Assembly: GCF_019218755.1 (NCBI RefSeq)
Contig: NZ_JAHUWZ010000002.1
Location: 891,302 to 955,301, forward strand
Source of the DNA: Acidovorax sp. sif1233
GTDB lineage: Bacteria; Pseudomonadota; Gammaproteobacteria; Burkholderiales; Burkholderiaceae_C
DNA length: 64,000 nucleotides
Reading direction: 5' to 3'
In this document: in pieces, positions 25,015 through 33,502 of the stretch
Position numbering within the stretch: position 1 is the stretch's first letter
Layout: every line of letters starts with the position of its first letter
The notes under the pieces: model-generated
Seen by the model: only the letters and a program-made list of their open reading frames with translations
Told to the model about the DNA's origin: nothing
Databases searched by the model: none
Program-made: the position numbers and the translations under genes

Positions 25015-26131
25015 TTGTCGATGGGGGTGGCAGCAGCCGCTCGGCCAGCCCCTGGCGGCCCTGCACGCCCAAAGCGTCGTAGAGCTGGCGGCGGTGGTAG
25101 GCCACGGTGTTGATGCTCACGCCCATGCGCTCGGCGATCTGCGACTCCTGCGCACCGCGCACGAGCCAGTAGGCCAGCTCGGCCTGGCGCCGGGGCAGGT
25201 CCTGCGCGCGCAGGTGCGCGAGCAGCCGGGTGCCGCGCGGCACCCGGCGGGTGATGTGGATGGCGGCCGCCTCGCCCGCGCCCGCCACGCCCGCCAGGCG
25301 CGTGGCGCGCAGCGAGAACGCGCCGTGGGCATTGCGCACCGCCAGGTCGGGCAGCGGCGCCTCGCCGTCCGTGGCGGGCCAGAACAGGCGCTGCACCAGC
25401 AGGCGCACCACGTCCGGCAGATCACTGCCGCCGCCCGCGCGCCAGCGCGTGCCCAGGGCCAGCGCCAGCAGCGCCTGCGCCTCGGGCGACATCCATTGCA
25501 GCCGCCCATCGGGCGACACGACGAGCAGGCCCTGGCCGCAGACCTCGCTGTCGCCACCGGCCTCGCCCGGATCTAGCGGCTGCAGCGCGCGCGCCAGCAC
25601 GGGTTCGAGGCGGCCCAGCGCGGCGGCGTCCTCGGGCGTGAAGCGCCGGTCCGCCTCGCGGCGGTACAGCCACAACATGCCGACACCCTGGCCCGCGCGC
25701 GTGTGCAGCGGCAGCTTCAGGCCATCGCCCACGTCGCCGGGGCGCAGCACCGCGTTGAAGAAGTCGCTGCGCACCAGCTCGGACAGGGGCACCTTGGCCA
25801 TCTGCGGCAGCATCAGCGCGCCGCGTTCCACGCGCAGCGCCTCCTGAAACAAGCGCGCACCCCGGTGCATCACCCGCGCCTCGCTCGCCAGGATGCGCGG
25901 GTCGAAATAGTCGGGCATCGCGGCCTGCAACACGGGGCTCTCCACGAACACCTCCATCTCGCCGCCCGCGCCGGGGTGGATGAGGCAGCCCGCGTCGAAC
26001 CCGATCAGGTGGTGCAGCTCGCCCAGCACGGGCGCGATGGCGTGCGGCCCGGTGGCATCCAGGCAGGCCAGTTGCCGCAGATGGGCGGCGGCTTGGGTGG
26101 CGCGGCGGGGCGTGGGCATGGTTTTTTTCAC
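24998..26131 (-). CDS. LuxR-type solo transcriptional regulator, paralogue C
   Basis: The 377 residues match paralogue B in organisation. ACLDATGPHAIAPVLGELHHLIGFDAGCLIHP marks the N-terminal sensor-like region, and LPRRQAELAYWLVRGAQESQIAERMGVSINTVAYHRRQLYDALGV the GerE helix-turn-helix. It is transcribed divergently from the IPTL-CTERM cluster starting at 26420 and upstream of paralogue B. A palindrome CTACCCC-GCC-GGGGTGG is centred 45 bp before the start. The protein probably regulates itself and the neighbouring surface-protein genes; that is inference. Confidence 0.8.
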   Translation of the reverse strand: MKKTMPTPRRATQAAAHLRQLACLDATGPHAIAPVLGELHHLIGFDAGCLIHPGAGGEMEVFVESPVLQAAMPDYFDPRILASEARVMHRGARLFQEALRVERGALMLPQMAKVPLSELVRSDFFNAVLRPGDVGDGLKLPLHTRAGQGVGMLWLYRREADRRFTPEDAAALGRLEPVLARALQPLDPGEAGGDSEVCGQGLLVVSPDGRLQWMSPEAQALLALALGTRWRAGGGSDLPDVVRLLVQRLFWPATDGEAPLPDLAVRNAHGAFSLRATRLAGVAGAGEAAAIHITRRVPRGTRLLAHLRAQDLPRRQAELAYWLVRGAQESQIAERMGVSINTVAYHRRQLYDALGVQGRQGLAERLLPPPSTTTPLG

Positions 26132-26167
26132 GAAAGCGCGAATGTAGCGCGCCGCGCCGCCGCACGA

Positions 26168-26184
26168 CTACCCCGCCGGGGTGG
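26168..26184 (-). promoter_or_regulatory. C-run/G-run palindrome upstream of paralogue C
   Basis: CTACCCC-GCC-GGGGTGG has one mismatch in 7-bp arms and is centred 45 bp upstream of the start codon. It lies in the gap between paralogue C and the divergent secreted-protein genes. Confidence 0.55.
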
Positions 26185-26345
26185 GGCCGCACGGGCGGTG
26201 CGCCCCTAGCCTTGCGCGCATCCCCACGGCGGGCCGGCCCGGCTGCCTGGATACATCGACAGGACGTGCGCAAACAAGGATGCCACAGCGGCCTTGCCAT
26301 GGTGCAAACGTCTTTCCGGAACCCGTTCTTGCGTAAATCCTCATC

Positions 26346-26404
26346 GAATTTGATAGCTGCCAGCGCTTGTACAGCAAGCGCTTTCGGCCATTTTTACTTC
26401 AAAC
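26346..26404 (+). repeat. Dispersed GATAGCTGC...GCGCTT repeat, copy 3
   Basis: A well-conserved copy: TTTGATAGCTGCCAGCGCTT, a short loop, CAAGCGCTTTCGGCCATTTT and a TACTTCAAA tail. It lies just upstream of the secreted-protein gene at 26420. Confidence 0.8.
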
Positions 26405-26419
26405 CAAAACCTTGTCCTC

Positions 26420-26872
26420 GTGAACACTGCCATGCCCCTTGCCATCACCCACACCCTCGCCGCGCTGGCGCTGGTCGCCACCACCGCCAGCGCCTGGGCG
26501 GCGGGCGCCGCCGACCCGGCGCACTTTCGCCTCACGCCCGCGCTGCTGGACCGCATGGAAGCGGCGGCGGCCGAGCTGCGCAAGCTGCCGCAGGCGCCCG
26601 GGAGCAGCGGCGATGAGGACGACGACGACGCCGACGCCGAGTCGGTCGAGGACCTCGCCCGCAAGCTCGACGCCCACCCCCAGGTGCGCGCCGCGCTGGC
26701 GCGCCAGGGCCTGACCAGCCGCGAATACGCCACCGCCACGCTGGCCGCCCTGCACGCGGGCATGGCGCTGGCCGTGGAGAAGGCGCCCGGCGCCCAGCCC
26801 GCGCCAGGCTTCACGCCCGAGCAGCGCGCCAACGTGGAAGTGATGCGCGCGCGCCGCAAGGGGCGCCCTTGA
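26420..26872 (+). CDS. Secreted acidic protein of unknown function
   Basis: The 150 residues (GTG 26420, or ATG 26432) begin with a signal peptide ending TASAWAAG. The mature part has PAHFRLTPALLDRMEAAAAEL, a striking acidic run (SGDEDDDDADAES) and a predicted helical C-terminal half ending in basic residues (RARRKGRP). No family was recognised. It is the first gene of the cluster divergent from LuxR paralogue C and precedes the two IPTL-CTERM genes. Confidence 0.6.
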   Translation: MNTAMPLAITHTLAALALVATTASAWAAGAADPAHFRLTPALLDRMEAAAAELRKLPQAPGSSGDEDDDDADAESVEDLARKLDAHPQVRAALARQGLTSREYATATLAALHAGMALAVEKAPGAQPAPGFTPEQRANVEVMRARRKGRP

Positions 26873-26930
26873 GCACTCTATTTCACGTCCTTTTCCCAAC
26901 AACAGCACATCCAGAGGAATGCTTCTTTCC

Positions 26931-27059
26931 ATGCCCGGCCACAGCCAGCCCTGGTGGCGCGCTCCCGACGCCCCCGTCACCTACCTCGGCGACGAGGACG
27001 AACGCTCCATCGCCGCCAAGGACCAGCGGGCGCGATTGGAATCACTCCTGATTCGATAG
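26931..27059 (+). CDS. Possible 42-residue protein ending in a repeat-supplied stop
   Basis: An open frame MPGHSQPWWRAPDAPVTYLG runs on with DEDERSIAAKDQRARLESLLIR and stops at TAG inside the dispersed repeat (TCGATAGC). AGAGGA lies 12 bases upstream of ATG 26931; an in-frame ATG at 26919 is closer to it. The peptide is charged and has no signal sequence. Its position between two secreted-protein genes fits a small operon member, but coding status is uncertain. Confidence 0.35.
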   Translation: MPGHSQPWWRAPDAPVTYLGDEDERSIAAKDQRARLESLLIR

Positions 27060-27106
27060 CTTCCAACGCTTGACAAATAAGCGCCGGTGGCACTTTTTAA
27101 CCACAA
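27043..27106 (+). repeat. Dispersed GATAGCTGC...GCGCTT repeat, copy 4
   Basis: CTCCTGATTCGATAGCTTCC with AACGCTTGACAAATAAGCGC and a CACTTTTTAACC tail. It lies immediately upstream of the FN3/IPTL gene and donates the stop codon of the preceding small frame. Confidence 0.8.
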
Positions 27107-27109
27107 CCC

Positions 27110-28360
27110 ATGACACACGCCATGCACCACCCCCTGCGCCACTGGCTCGCAGCCGTGCTGGCCACTGCCGCGGCCTGCGCGGCGCATGCCGCGCCGTTCG
27201 CCATCACCAGCACCGGCACCATCGACCAGTCCACCTTCGCCGAAATCCGCGATGGCGAGCGCTACGCCGTCACAATGGTCTACGACAACGGGGGCAATAC
27301 CGCCCAAAGCCAGACATGGCGGCCCGCCGACCTCAGGTGCGTCATCTGGCGCATGAACAATGCCGCCAACGTGGTCTACACGCAGGCCAGCTTCAACGGG
27401 GCGCAGTTCTCGGGCCCCTTTACCGCCACGGATGCCAGCGGAGCGCTGCTGCCCAACGGCTTGAACATCACCAGCCTGGCCAGCAACAACAACCCCTACA
27501 CCGTCGATGGCTTGGTGCTCGCCACCGCCCCGAGCTGGAATGCCGAGTTCAGTGGGAGCATCAATACTTTCAGCGAGGGCATATCGGGCGGTCGGAGCTT
27601 CCGGCAGCTCAATCTGGGCCTGCGCATAGGCACCGCCAACCCCGTCGCCGTCGCCAGCGACTGCGAGGCACCGCCGCTGCCGCCGGGCGTGCCCACCCAG
27701 GCCGCCGCCACGCCCGGCGATGGCGAAGTGGCCGTGCGCTGGCAAGCACCCGCGGGCGGCGCGGTGAGCGCCACGCCGGTGAGCTACACCGTCACCGCCC
27801 TGAACCTGAGCGCCGTCAGCGGCACCTGCACCGCGCCGCACCCCGCCACCAATTGCATCGTGAGCGGTCTGAGCAACGGCACCAGCTACCGCTTCCTCGT
27901 GAGGGCGGCCGCAGCGGACGGGTCCATCTCCCCTCCTTCATTGGCCTTCGCGACACCCAGCGCCAATCCCGCCCCTGGCGCCCCCACGGGCGTGACGGCC
28001 CAGCCCGGCAACGGCCAGATCACACTGAACTGGCTGGCACCCGTGGGCGGCACGCCGCCCGTGAGCTACACCGTCACGGCCAGCCAAGGCGGCGCCAGCT
28101 GCACCGTGCCAGCGCCCACCACCCGCTGCACCGTGCCGGGCCTGACCAATGGCACGGCCTACACCCTCTGGGTGACGGCCACCGGAGCCAATGGCAGCGT
28201 GTCCGCCAGCTCGTTCCCGCTGGTCATCGCCACGCCCCGCGCGATGCCTCCAGGCCCCGGTGGTGTGCAACCCGTGCCCACGCTGTCGCAGTGGGGCGTG
28301 CTGCTGCTGAGCGTGCTGGTACTGCTGGCAGTCGTTCGCCGCCGTGCCATCCACTCCTGA
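27110..28360 (+). CDS. IPTL-CTERM-type secreted protein with two fibronectin type III domains
   Basis: The 416 residues have a signal peptide (ending AAHAAP), an N-terminal domain of unknown type (about 30-190), two FN3 domains (about 195-285 and 292-380, each with a VSYTVTA strand and a GLxNGTxY motif), and a C-terminal sorting tail: VPTLSQWG, a hydrophobic helix and RRRAIHS. The tail matches IPTL-CTERM signals, believed to be cleaved by an exosortase-like enzyme at the membrane. The protein should be exported and surface-exposed or released. Its stop codon TGA is supplied by a downstream repeat. A similar gene follows. Confidence 0.8.
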   Translation: MTHAMHHPLRHWLAAVLATAAACAAHAAPFAITSTGTIDQSTFAEIRDGERYAVTMVYDNGGNTAQSQTWRPADLRCVIWRMNNAANVVYTQASFNGAQFSGPFTATDASGALLPNGLNITSLASNNNPYTVDGLVLATAPSWNAEFSGSINTFSEGISGGRSFRQLNLGLRIGTANPVAVASDCEAPPLPPGVPTQAAATPGDGEVAVRWQAPAGGAVSATPVSYTVTALNLSAVSGTCTAPHPATNCIVSGLSNGTSYRFLVRAAAADGSISPPSLAFATPSANPAPGAPTGVTAQPGNGQITLNWLAPVGGTPPVSYTVTASQGGASCTVPAPTTRCTVPGLTNGTAYTLWVTATGANGSVSASSFPLVIATPRAMPPGPGGVQPVPTLSQWGVLLLSVLVLLAVVRRRAIHS

Positions 28361-28418
28361 TTCGATAGCTGCCAGCGCCTTTCCAGAAAAGCGCTGGAGC
28401 CACTTTTAACCACAAAAA
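28353..28418 (+). repeat. Dispersed GATAGCTGC...GCGCTT repeat, copy 5
   Basis: CTCCTGATTCGATAGCTGCC, then AGCGCCTTTCCAGAAAAGCGCT, then GGAGCCACTTTTAACC. The TGA within TCCTGATTC is the stop codon of the FN3/IPTL gene, and the element spans the gap to the Kelch gene. Confidence 0.85.
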
Positions 28419-28434
28419 AGAGGATCTCACCCCC

Positions 28435-29982
28435 ATGCACTCACCCACCCACCACCACCGCAGAGCCCTGCGGCGCCTGCTGCACGCCAGCGCGCTGTGC
28501 CTGGGCATGGCCGCCGCCCATGCGGGCTGGACCCCCATCGCGCCCATGGACGAGGCCCGCACGCTGCACACCGCAACCCGGCTGGCCGATTCCACCGTGC
28601 TGGTGGCGGGCGGCGACACCGGCAACGTGGATGGCGGAAACAACCCCATCGCCCTCGCCACCACCCGCCTGTACAACCCCGCGGCCAACACCTGGAGCAG
28701 CGGCCCCGACCTGCCCAGCCCCCGTTTCGGCCACACCGCCACCCCGCTGCCCGGCGGCAATGTGCTGCTGGTCGGCGGGCGGGAGGCCGGCCCGGTGAAC
28801 AGCGCCAACGCCAACAGCCTCCTCTACAGCGCCCTGACCAACACCTTCGCCGCCAGCACGGGCCAGCTGACGCTGCGCCGCTCTCACCACACCGCCACGC
28901 TGCTGCCCAATGGCACCGTGCTCGTGGTGGGCGGCCGGGGCATCGCGGGGCAGGAGGCGCTGTCCTCCGTGGAAATCTTCGACCCCGTCACCGGCACCTG
29001 GTCCAGCGGCATCGACCTGCCCGCCCGCAGGCGCGAGCACACCGCCACGCTGCTGCCCGATGGCCGCGTGCTGGTGGTGGGCGGCTACGACAACGGCAAC
29101 ATCGCCGCCCAAAGCGCCTACCTGCGCGACCCCGCCACGGGCGCATGGACGGAGGTGCCCGTCCCCGCCCTGAACACCTTCTACCGTGCGCGGCACACCG
29201 CCACGCTGTTGCCCGATGGCCGGGTGCTGGTGGCAGGCGGCAACAGCCACGTCACGACCACCCTGGTGTTCAACCCCGCCGACAGCACCTGGGCGGCGGG
29301 CCCGAATCTCCCCGCTGTCGAGTTCGGCGGCAACAGCGCCACCCTGCTGCCTGGTGTCCCTGGCAACGTGCTGGTGGCAGGGGGCGACAGCGCGGGTGGC
29401 GCCAGCGTCATCGCCTCGACAGTCTCCTTTGCCTCCGGCCCGGGTCAAGCCACCCGGCAGCCCGACTTGGTCACCGCCCGCCGGGGCCACACCGCGACCC
29501 TGCTTGCTGGCGGCCAGGTGCTGGTGCTGGGCGGCGAAACCACTGGCGACGCCGTCACGAACACCGGCGAGCTGTACACCCACACCGCACCCCTGCCCCC
29601 CGCCAACGTCACCGCCCAGCCCGGCGACACCCAGGTCACCGTGCGCTGGCAAGCCCCCGCAGGCACCGGAACCACGCCCGCCCACTACACCGTCACCGCC
29701 CAGCCCGGCGGCCGCACCTGCACCGCCAACTACCCCGCGACCAGCTGCACCGTGACGGGGCTGACCAACGGCACGCCCTACACCTTCACCGTTGTCGCTT
29801 CCGCCCTGGGCGGCATCGACTCGGCCCCCTCGGCGCCGCCCGCCGCCGCCACGCCCAGCGCGGCGGCCCCCGGCGGGCCGGGCAACGCACAGGCCGTGCC
29901 CACGCTGTCGCAATGGGGCGTGCTGCTGCTCAGCGCGCTGATGCTGCTCGCAGGCGTGCGCCTCCGCGCTGTGGGCTCCTGA
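28435..29982 (+). CDS. Kelch-repeat/FN3 secreted protein with IPTL-CTERM tail
   Basis: The 515 residues have a signal peptide (ending AAAHAG), five to six Kelch repeats (about 30-370) seen as recurring HTATLLPDGRVLVVGG blocks, one FN3 domain (about 385-475) and a tail VPTLSQWG, hydrophobic helix and RLRAVGS. Kelch repeats fold into a beta-propeller used for binding; some are galactose-oxidase-like enzymes, but no catalytic Tyr/Cys pair was identified. AGAGGA lies ten bases before the start. The last codons and sorting tail closely match the preceding gene, which suggests duplication of the 3' part. Confidence 0.85.
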   Translation: MHSPTHHHRRALRRLLHASALCLGMAAAHAGWTPIAPMDEARTLHTATRLADSTVLVAGGDTGNVDGGNNPIALATTRLYNPAANTWSSGPDLPSPRFGHTATPLPGGNVLLVGGREAGPVNSANANSLLYSALTNTFAASTGQLTLRRSHHTATLLPNGTVLVVGGRGIAGQEALSSVEIFDPVTGTWSSGIDLPARRREHTATLLPDGRVLVVGGYDNGNIAAQSAYLRDPATGAWTEVPVPALNTFYRARHTATLLPDGRVLVAGGNSHVTTTLVFNPADSTWAAGPNLPAVEFGGNSATLLPGVPGNVLVAGGDSAGGASVIASTVSFASGPGQATRQPDLVTARRGHTATLLAGGQVLVLGGETTGDAVTNTGELYTHTAPLPPANVTAQPGDTQVTVRWQAPAGTGTTPAHYTVTAQPGGRTCTANYPATSCTVTGLTNGTPYTFTVVASALGGIDSAPSAPPAAATPSAAAPGGPGNAQAVPTLSQWGVLLLSALMLLAGVRLRAVGS

Positions 29983-30028
29983 TTCGATAGCTGCCAGCGC
30001 AACCCCGACAAGCGCCGGCAGGGTTTCA
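29976..30028 (+). repeat. Dispersed GATAGCTGC...GCGCTT repeat, copy 6
   Basis: CTCCTGATTCGATAGCTGCC, then AGCGC, then ACAAGCGCCGG. Again the TGA is the stop codon of the upstream IPTL gene. The tail of the element is diverged. Confidence 0.75.
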
Positions 30029-30427
30029 CAGGCCAGCAGCAGGGCGCCGGCAATTGCCAGCCCCCTCACGCACAAGGGCGGCCGTGGCCACCGCGCAGGA
30101 CACGCCCGGAGGCTTGGCCAACCACCGCCGGTGTCGAGCAGACCCGCACTGGCCAGGCAGACCGGGCTCCCTGTGGGCTCTCTGTGGGCGCCTTTTCTTT
30201 TTGCCTGGAGGGAAGCGGGTGTGCAGGCAGCCGCAAATCTGCGCGGATCCCGCTCAAGAGGGCTGGGAGGGGAAGACGGCCAACCAACCGATCAGCGGTC
30301 AAGCGCTGGCCGAGAGGACCGGGGTGGAGTGCTTGCCAAAGGTGCCTCCCCGCACCGAGCGACGGCGCTCCGGGTGTCTGCGCTATAACTCGACTTTCCC
30401 CATCTCTTTGCATCGAGAGCCACCACC
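30029..30427. other. Intergenic region upstream of the HU gene
   Basis: About 400 bases without a supportable gene. GCTATAACT (TATAAC at 30384-30389) is a plausible -10 for the HU gene with no clear -35. Several short frames exist without recognisable content. Confidence 0.35.
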
Positions 30428-30739
30428 ATGAACCGCGCCGAACTCGTTGACATCCTGGCCTCCAGGAACAACCTGTCCAAGACCGCTGCCAATGCGGTGC
30501 TGGAAACCCTGATCGAAGCCGTCCAGACTGCGGTCAAGAAGGGCGACGCCGTTCAACTGGTGGGCTTTGGCACCTTCAAGTCCGCCAAGCGCGCTGCGCG
30601 CACGGGCAAGAACCCATCGACCGGCGCGGCGCTGAAGATCCCTGCCAGCACGGTGCCCAAGTTCGTGCCCGGCGCCAGGTTCAAGGCGGTGGTGGATCCC
30701 AGGGCGGCCCAGCGCAAGGCTGAAAAGGCGGGCAAGTAG
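30428..30739 (+). CDS. HU-family DNA-binding protein
   Basis: The 103 residues match HU/IHF proteins: MNRAELVDILASRNNLSKTAANAVLETLIEAV forms the helical body, GFGTFKSAKRAARTGKNPSTG the start of the DNA-binding arm, and FVPGARFKAVV the C-terminal strand-helix. The tail is Lys/Ala-rich and about 13 residues longer than HU-beta. It would bend and compact DNA. It stands alone downstream of the IPTL cluster. Confidence 0.9.
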   Translation: MNRAELVDILASRNNLSKTAANAVLETLIEAVQTAVKKGDAVQLVGFGTFKSAKRAARTGKNPSTGAALKIPASTVPKFVPGARFKAVVDPRAAQRKAEKAGK

Positions 30740-30884
30740 GCCTGCGTCCGTCGCGCTGGCCCGGGGCCGGCGCGGTCCTGTCTCTTCAGACGCCAGGAGT
30801 TTTGCGCGCAGTGCGCGCAACCCTTGCGCTTCCTTGTGTTGTGTGTCGAGACGACCGGACTCCTTCCATCCTGTGCCCCTTCCG

Positions 30885-31796
30885 ATGAAGCTTTCCGCAT
30901 TCCAGTCCATCCGGCGCGAGACCGCAGGTCTTTGGCTGGGGGTGCTGGGCGTGGCGTTTTTTGGCATCACGCTGCCCGCCACGCGCCTGGCCACCGGCAC
31001 GGCCGATGCGCCGCAGCTGTCCCCCTGGTTCGTCACGCTGGGGCGCGCCGCGCTTGCGGGCATGCTGTCCGTCCTGTTTCTCGCGCTCACCAGGCCGCCC
31101 TTGCCCACCCGGGTTCAGTGGAAGCCGCTCGGGATGGCGGTGCTGGGGAACCTGCTGGGATATCCCTTGCTGCTGGCCTATGCCCTGCGCACCGTGACGG
31201 CTGGCCATGCGGCAGTGATCACGGCCCTGCTGCCCCTGGTCACCTCGGTGTGTGCCGCCTTGGTGCTGCGCCAGCGCGCGCGCCCGGGGTTCTGGGTTTG
31301 TGCCTTGCTGGGCAGCGCGCTGGTGGTGGCGTTCTCGGCGCTGCGGGCGCACAGTGCTGGCGGCCATGGGTTGGGCTTCGAGGTCGCGGATCTGCTCCTG
31401 GTCGGGGGCGTCATTGCCGCCTCCGTGGGATATGTCTACGGGGCGCAGGTGACTCCTGCACTGGGTGCCGAGCGGGTGATCTGCTGGGTGTGCGTGATGG
31501 CCCTGCCGGTGACGTTGCCCGCCACTTTCCTGTTGTGGCCCGCGCAATCCGTGTCGGCGACTGCGTGGGCGGGATTCGTCTATGTGGGAGTGTTTTCCAT
31601 GTGGGCCGGGTTCTTTGCCTGGTACCGTGGCTTGGCGCTGGGGGGTGCGCTGCGCGTGGGCCAGGTACAGCTCTTGCAGCCGTTCTTTGCCATTGCGGCA
31701 TCCATACCGCTGCTCGGCGAACCGGTGGATGCCACCACGCTGGGGTTTGCGCTGGCGGTGGTGGCGACCGTGGTGGTGGGGCGAAGGTTTGCGTGA
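30885..31796 (+). CDS. EamA/DMT-family transporter
   Basis: From ATG 30885 this is 303 residues with ten predicted helices in two EamA repeats. GLWLGVLGVAFFGITLPATRLA begins the first repeat, GHAAVITALLPLVTSVCAALVLRQR ends it, and GALRVGQVQLLQPFFAIAASIPLLGEPVD is the typical C-terminal block. It is a likely metabolite or amino-acid exporter. No cognate regulator is adjacent apart from an XRE gene downstream on the same strand. Confidence 0.85.
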   Translation: MKLSAFQSIRRETAGLWLGVLGVAFFGITLPATRLATGTADAPQLSPWFVTLGRAALAGMLSVLFLALTRPPLPTRVQWKPLGMAVLGNLLGYPLLLAYALRTVTAGHAAVITALLPLVTSVCAALVLRQRARPGFWVCALLGSALVVAFSALRAHSAGGHGLGFEVADLLLVGGVIAASVGYVYGAQVTPALGAERVICWVCVMALPVTLPATFLLWPAQSVSATAWAGFVYVGVFSMWAGFFAWYRGLALGGALRVGQVQLLQPFFAIAASIPLLGEPVDATTLGFALAVVATVVVGRRFA

Positions 31797-31896
31797 CACG
31801 GTCGCTGCCAGATGCGTCCCGGGCCGCCGGTGCAAGCCGGTCATGTCGTCAGTGTCGCGCCCTGCGGGGTGCGTGCAGATCACGTACCATCCGCCC

Positions 31897-32340
31897 ATGA
31901 ATTCCTTCTCGAACGCATTCCGGGCCGAAGTCGTGCGCATGGCGCGCAAGGAGCTCAAGCCTGAGTTGCAGAGCATGCGCAAGGCGATCACGAACCACCG
32001 CTCGGAGATCGCTGCCCTGAAACGCGAAGTCAAGTCGCTCGCTTCGCAGCTCAAGGCTGCGAAGCGTCAGCCCCCGGTGGCGGAAGAAACCCCGCCTGTT
32101 GCCAAGAAGGCCATCGCACAGGGGTCGAAGGCGGAGTTCCACCCCGAGGTCGTCCGGCAGATGCGCGCCGCATTGGGCATCACCCAGGCGCAGATGGCGC
32201 AGTTGCTCGGTGCCTCGCAGTTGTCCGTGAGCCGGTGGGAGTCGGGCAAGGCGCGTCCTCGGGCCGCGCAGCTGGCGCGCATTGACGACCTCCGGAGCAT
32301 GGGGCCGAAAAACGCCCGGCGAAAACTGGGGCACGCCTGA
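31897..32340 (+). CDS. XRE-family regulator with N-terminal coiled coil
   Basis: From ATG 31897 this is 147 residues. Residues 10-60 are a charged helical or coiled-coil region (MARKELKPELQSMRKAI...EIAALKREVKSLASQLKAAK), followed by a linker and a C-terminal Cro/C1 helix-turn-helix (about 88-135: VVRQMRAALGITQAQMAQLLGASQLSVSRWESGKARPRAAQLARI). The order, coiled coil first, is unusual for a repressor; it resembles chromosomal proteins related to HigA-type domains, but no toxin gene is adjacent. Confidence 0.75.
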   Translation: MNSFSNAFRAEVVRMARKELKPELQSMRKAITNHRSEIAALKREVKSLASQLKAAKRQPPVAEETPPVAKKAIAQGSKAEFHPEVVRQMRAALGITQAQMAQLLGASQLSVSRWESGKARPRAAQLARIDDLRSMGPKNARRKLGHA

Positions 32341-32359
32341 AGTCAGTCGAGAACCTGCC

Positions 32360-33190
32360 TCAGCGCACGGTCTCCGTCTCCACCACCATGTCCAGCACGT
32401 AGGCGTAGGCCGATGCATCGGCCGGCACGTTCTGGCGCTTGAACCGGTTCACGCGCAGCACCGTGCGGGTGCCGCTCTCGTGGGCAAAGCCCTGGATCTC
32501 GTCGTAAAACAGGCTCCATGGGCCTTCCGACTGCTTCACGCCGTCAGCGGAATAGCGGATCTCGCGCACGCGCAGGCATTGAGCGCCCTTCATCACGCCG
32601 TGGCTGCAGGCCGCCCGCTGGGGCGCGACCTCCAGGAACAGTCGTTCGCCTGCGCTGCCGTACAGTGTCTGCGGCGTGGGCGTGCCCGCCAGCTCCCAGC
32701 GGCTGCCGTCGCCAAAGTGCAGGACCATGCGCGGCTGTGATGCCCCGCCGGGCAGCAGATCCAGGCGCTGGGCACCCGGCAGCTGGGCCAGCACCTGCTG
32801 CTCCAGGGCCATCAGCGCGCTGTCGGGGCAGGCGCGCAGCGTGCTGGTGGGACGCGCCAGCTGGATGCGATGGCCGTCGAGCTGGTATGCGGCTCCCACG
32901 GCATTGCAGAGGTTGCGCACCAGAAGCTGCCCCTTGTCGAACTGCAGCCGGACGGGCGCGCGGCCGTCCAGGCGCCAGTAGGCGGCCGCCCGCCCCTGGC
33001 TGTCCACCGCGGACGTCACATCCCACACATGGGACTGCACTGCGCCCGGCAGGCTGGCAGGCGGAAAAGGCTCTGGCATGGGTGCTTTTGGAGGTGGTGC
33101 AACCGTGGCACACGCCGACAGCAGCAGGGCTGCAGCGAAGGTGGTCGCAGCCCGAAGGGGTAGCCAGGGGTGATCAAGTCTCGTTGTCAT
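32360..33190 (-). CDS. Lipoprotein with META and DUF4377 domains
   Basis: From ATG 33190 this is 276 residues with a lipoprotein signal (LLLSACATV, lipobox Cys near residue 27). A META/HslJ-like domain (about 52-160) includes WRLDGRAPVRLQF and VRNLCNAVGAAYQLDG, followed by a DUF4377 domain (about 190-276) with CLRVREIRY and WSLFYDEIQGFAHESGTRTVLRVNRFKR. This pairing is common in stress-related periplasmic lipoproteins; the molecular role is unknown. It converges on the XRE gene. Confidence 0.8.
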   Translation of the reverse strand: MTTRLDHPWLPLRAATTFAAALLLSACATVAPPPKAPMPEPFPPASLPGAVQSHVWDVTSAVDSQGRAAAYWRLDGRAPVRLQFDKGQLLVRNLCNAVGAAYQLDGHRIQLARPTSTLRACPDSALMALEQQVLAQLPGAQRLDLLPGGASQPRMVLHFGDGSRWELAGTPTPQTLYGSAGERLFLEVAPQRAACSHGVMKGAQCLRVREIRYSADGVKQSEGPWSLFYDEIQGFAHESGTRTVLRVNRFKRQNVPADASAYAYVLDMVVETETVR

Positions 33191-33502
33191 TGCAAAGGGT
33201 TGATTTCTGATGGGTGGAGTGCCCGCACGCAAGCTGCGGGGCCGTGAACAGAGGCCATGCCAAGGGCGGCAAAGTACCTTCGATGCCCGCGCTTCCAATT
33301 GGTTCACGCCGGGGGGTGTCACGGCTTGCATGGCTTTGACCTGGTGGGCATCGGGAACACCTTTCGCGCCGCCCTGGCGCTGCTGCCAGCCGCCCGTCGC
33401 TTGACGGTCGGCCACGCCGACTCCTGGGCCCCACAACTTGCGCCAGGTGGCCAAGCCGGTGGGTGCCGCGTTATGCTTGCCCATCAATCGCCGAGGTCTG
33501 AG
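33191..33502. other. Divergent intergenic region
   Basis: About 310 bases between the META lipoprotein and AraC genes, open in several frames without a recognisable product. It must hold both promoters, but no clear boxes stand out. Confidence 0.3.

Noticed and set aside
21545..26131. Acyl-homoserine-lactone quorum sensing (LuxR/LuxI)
   Set aside because: No luxI-type synthase is present, and the N-terminal regions do not show the autoinducer-binding pattern I would expect; only the GerE DNA-binding domain is shared.
26168..26377. Small minus-strand frames beginning KRWQLSN-like near 23.8, 26.3, 28.4 and 29.98 kb
   Set aside because: The shared peptide is just the translation of the dispersed repeat read backwards, not homology between genes.
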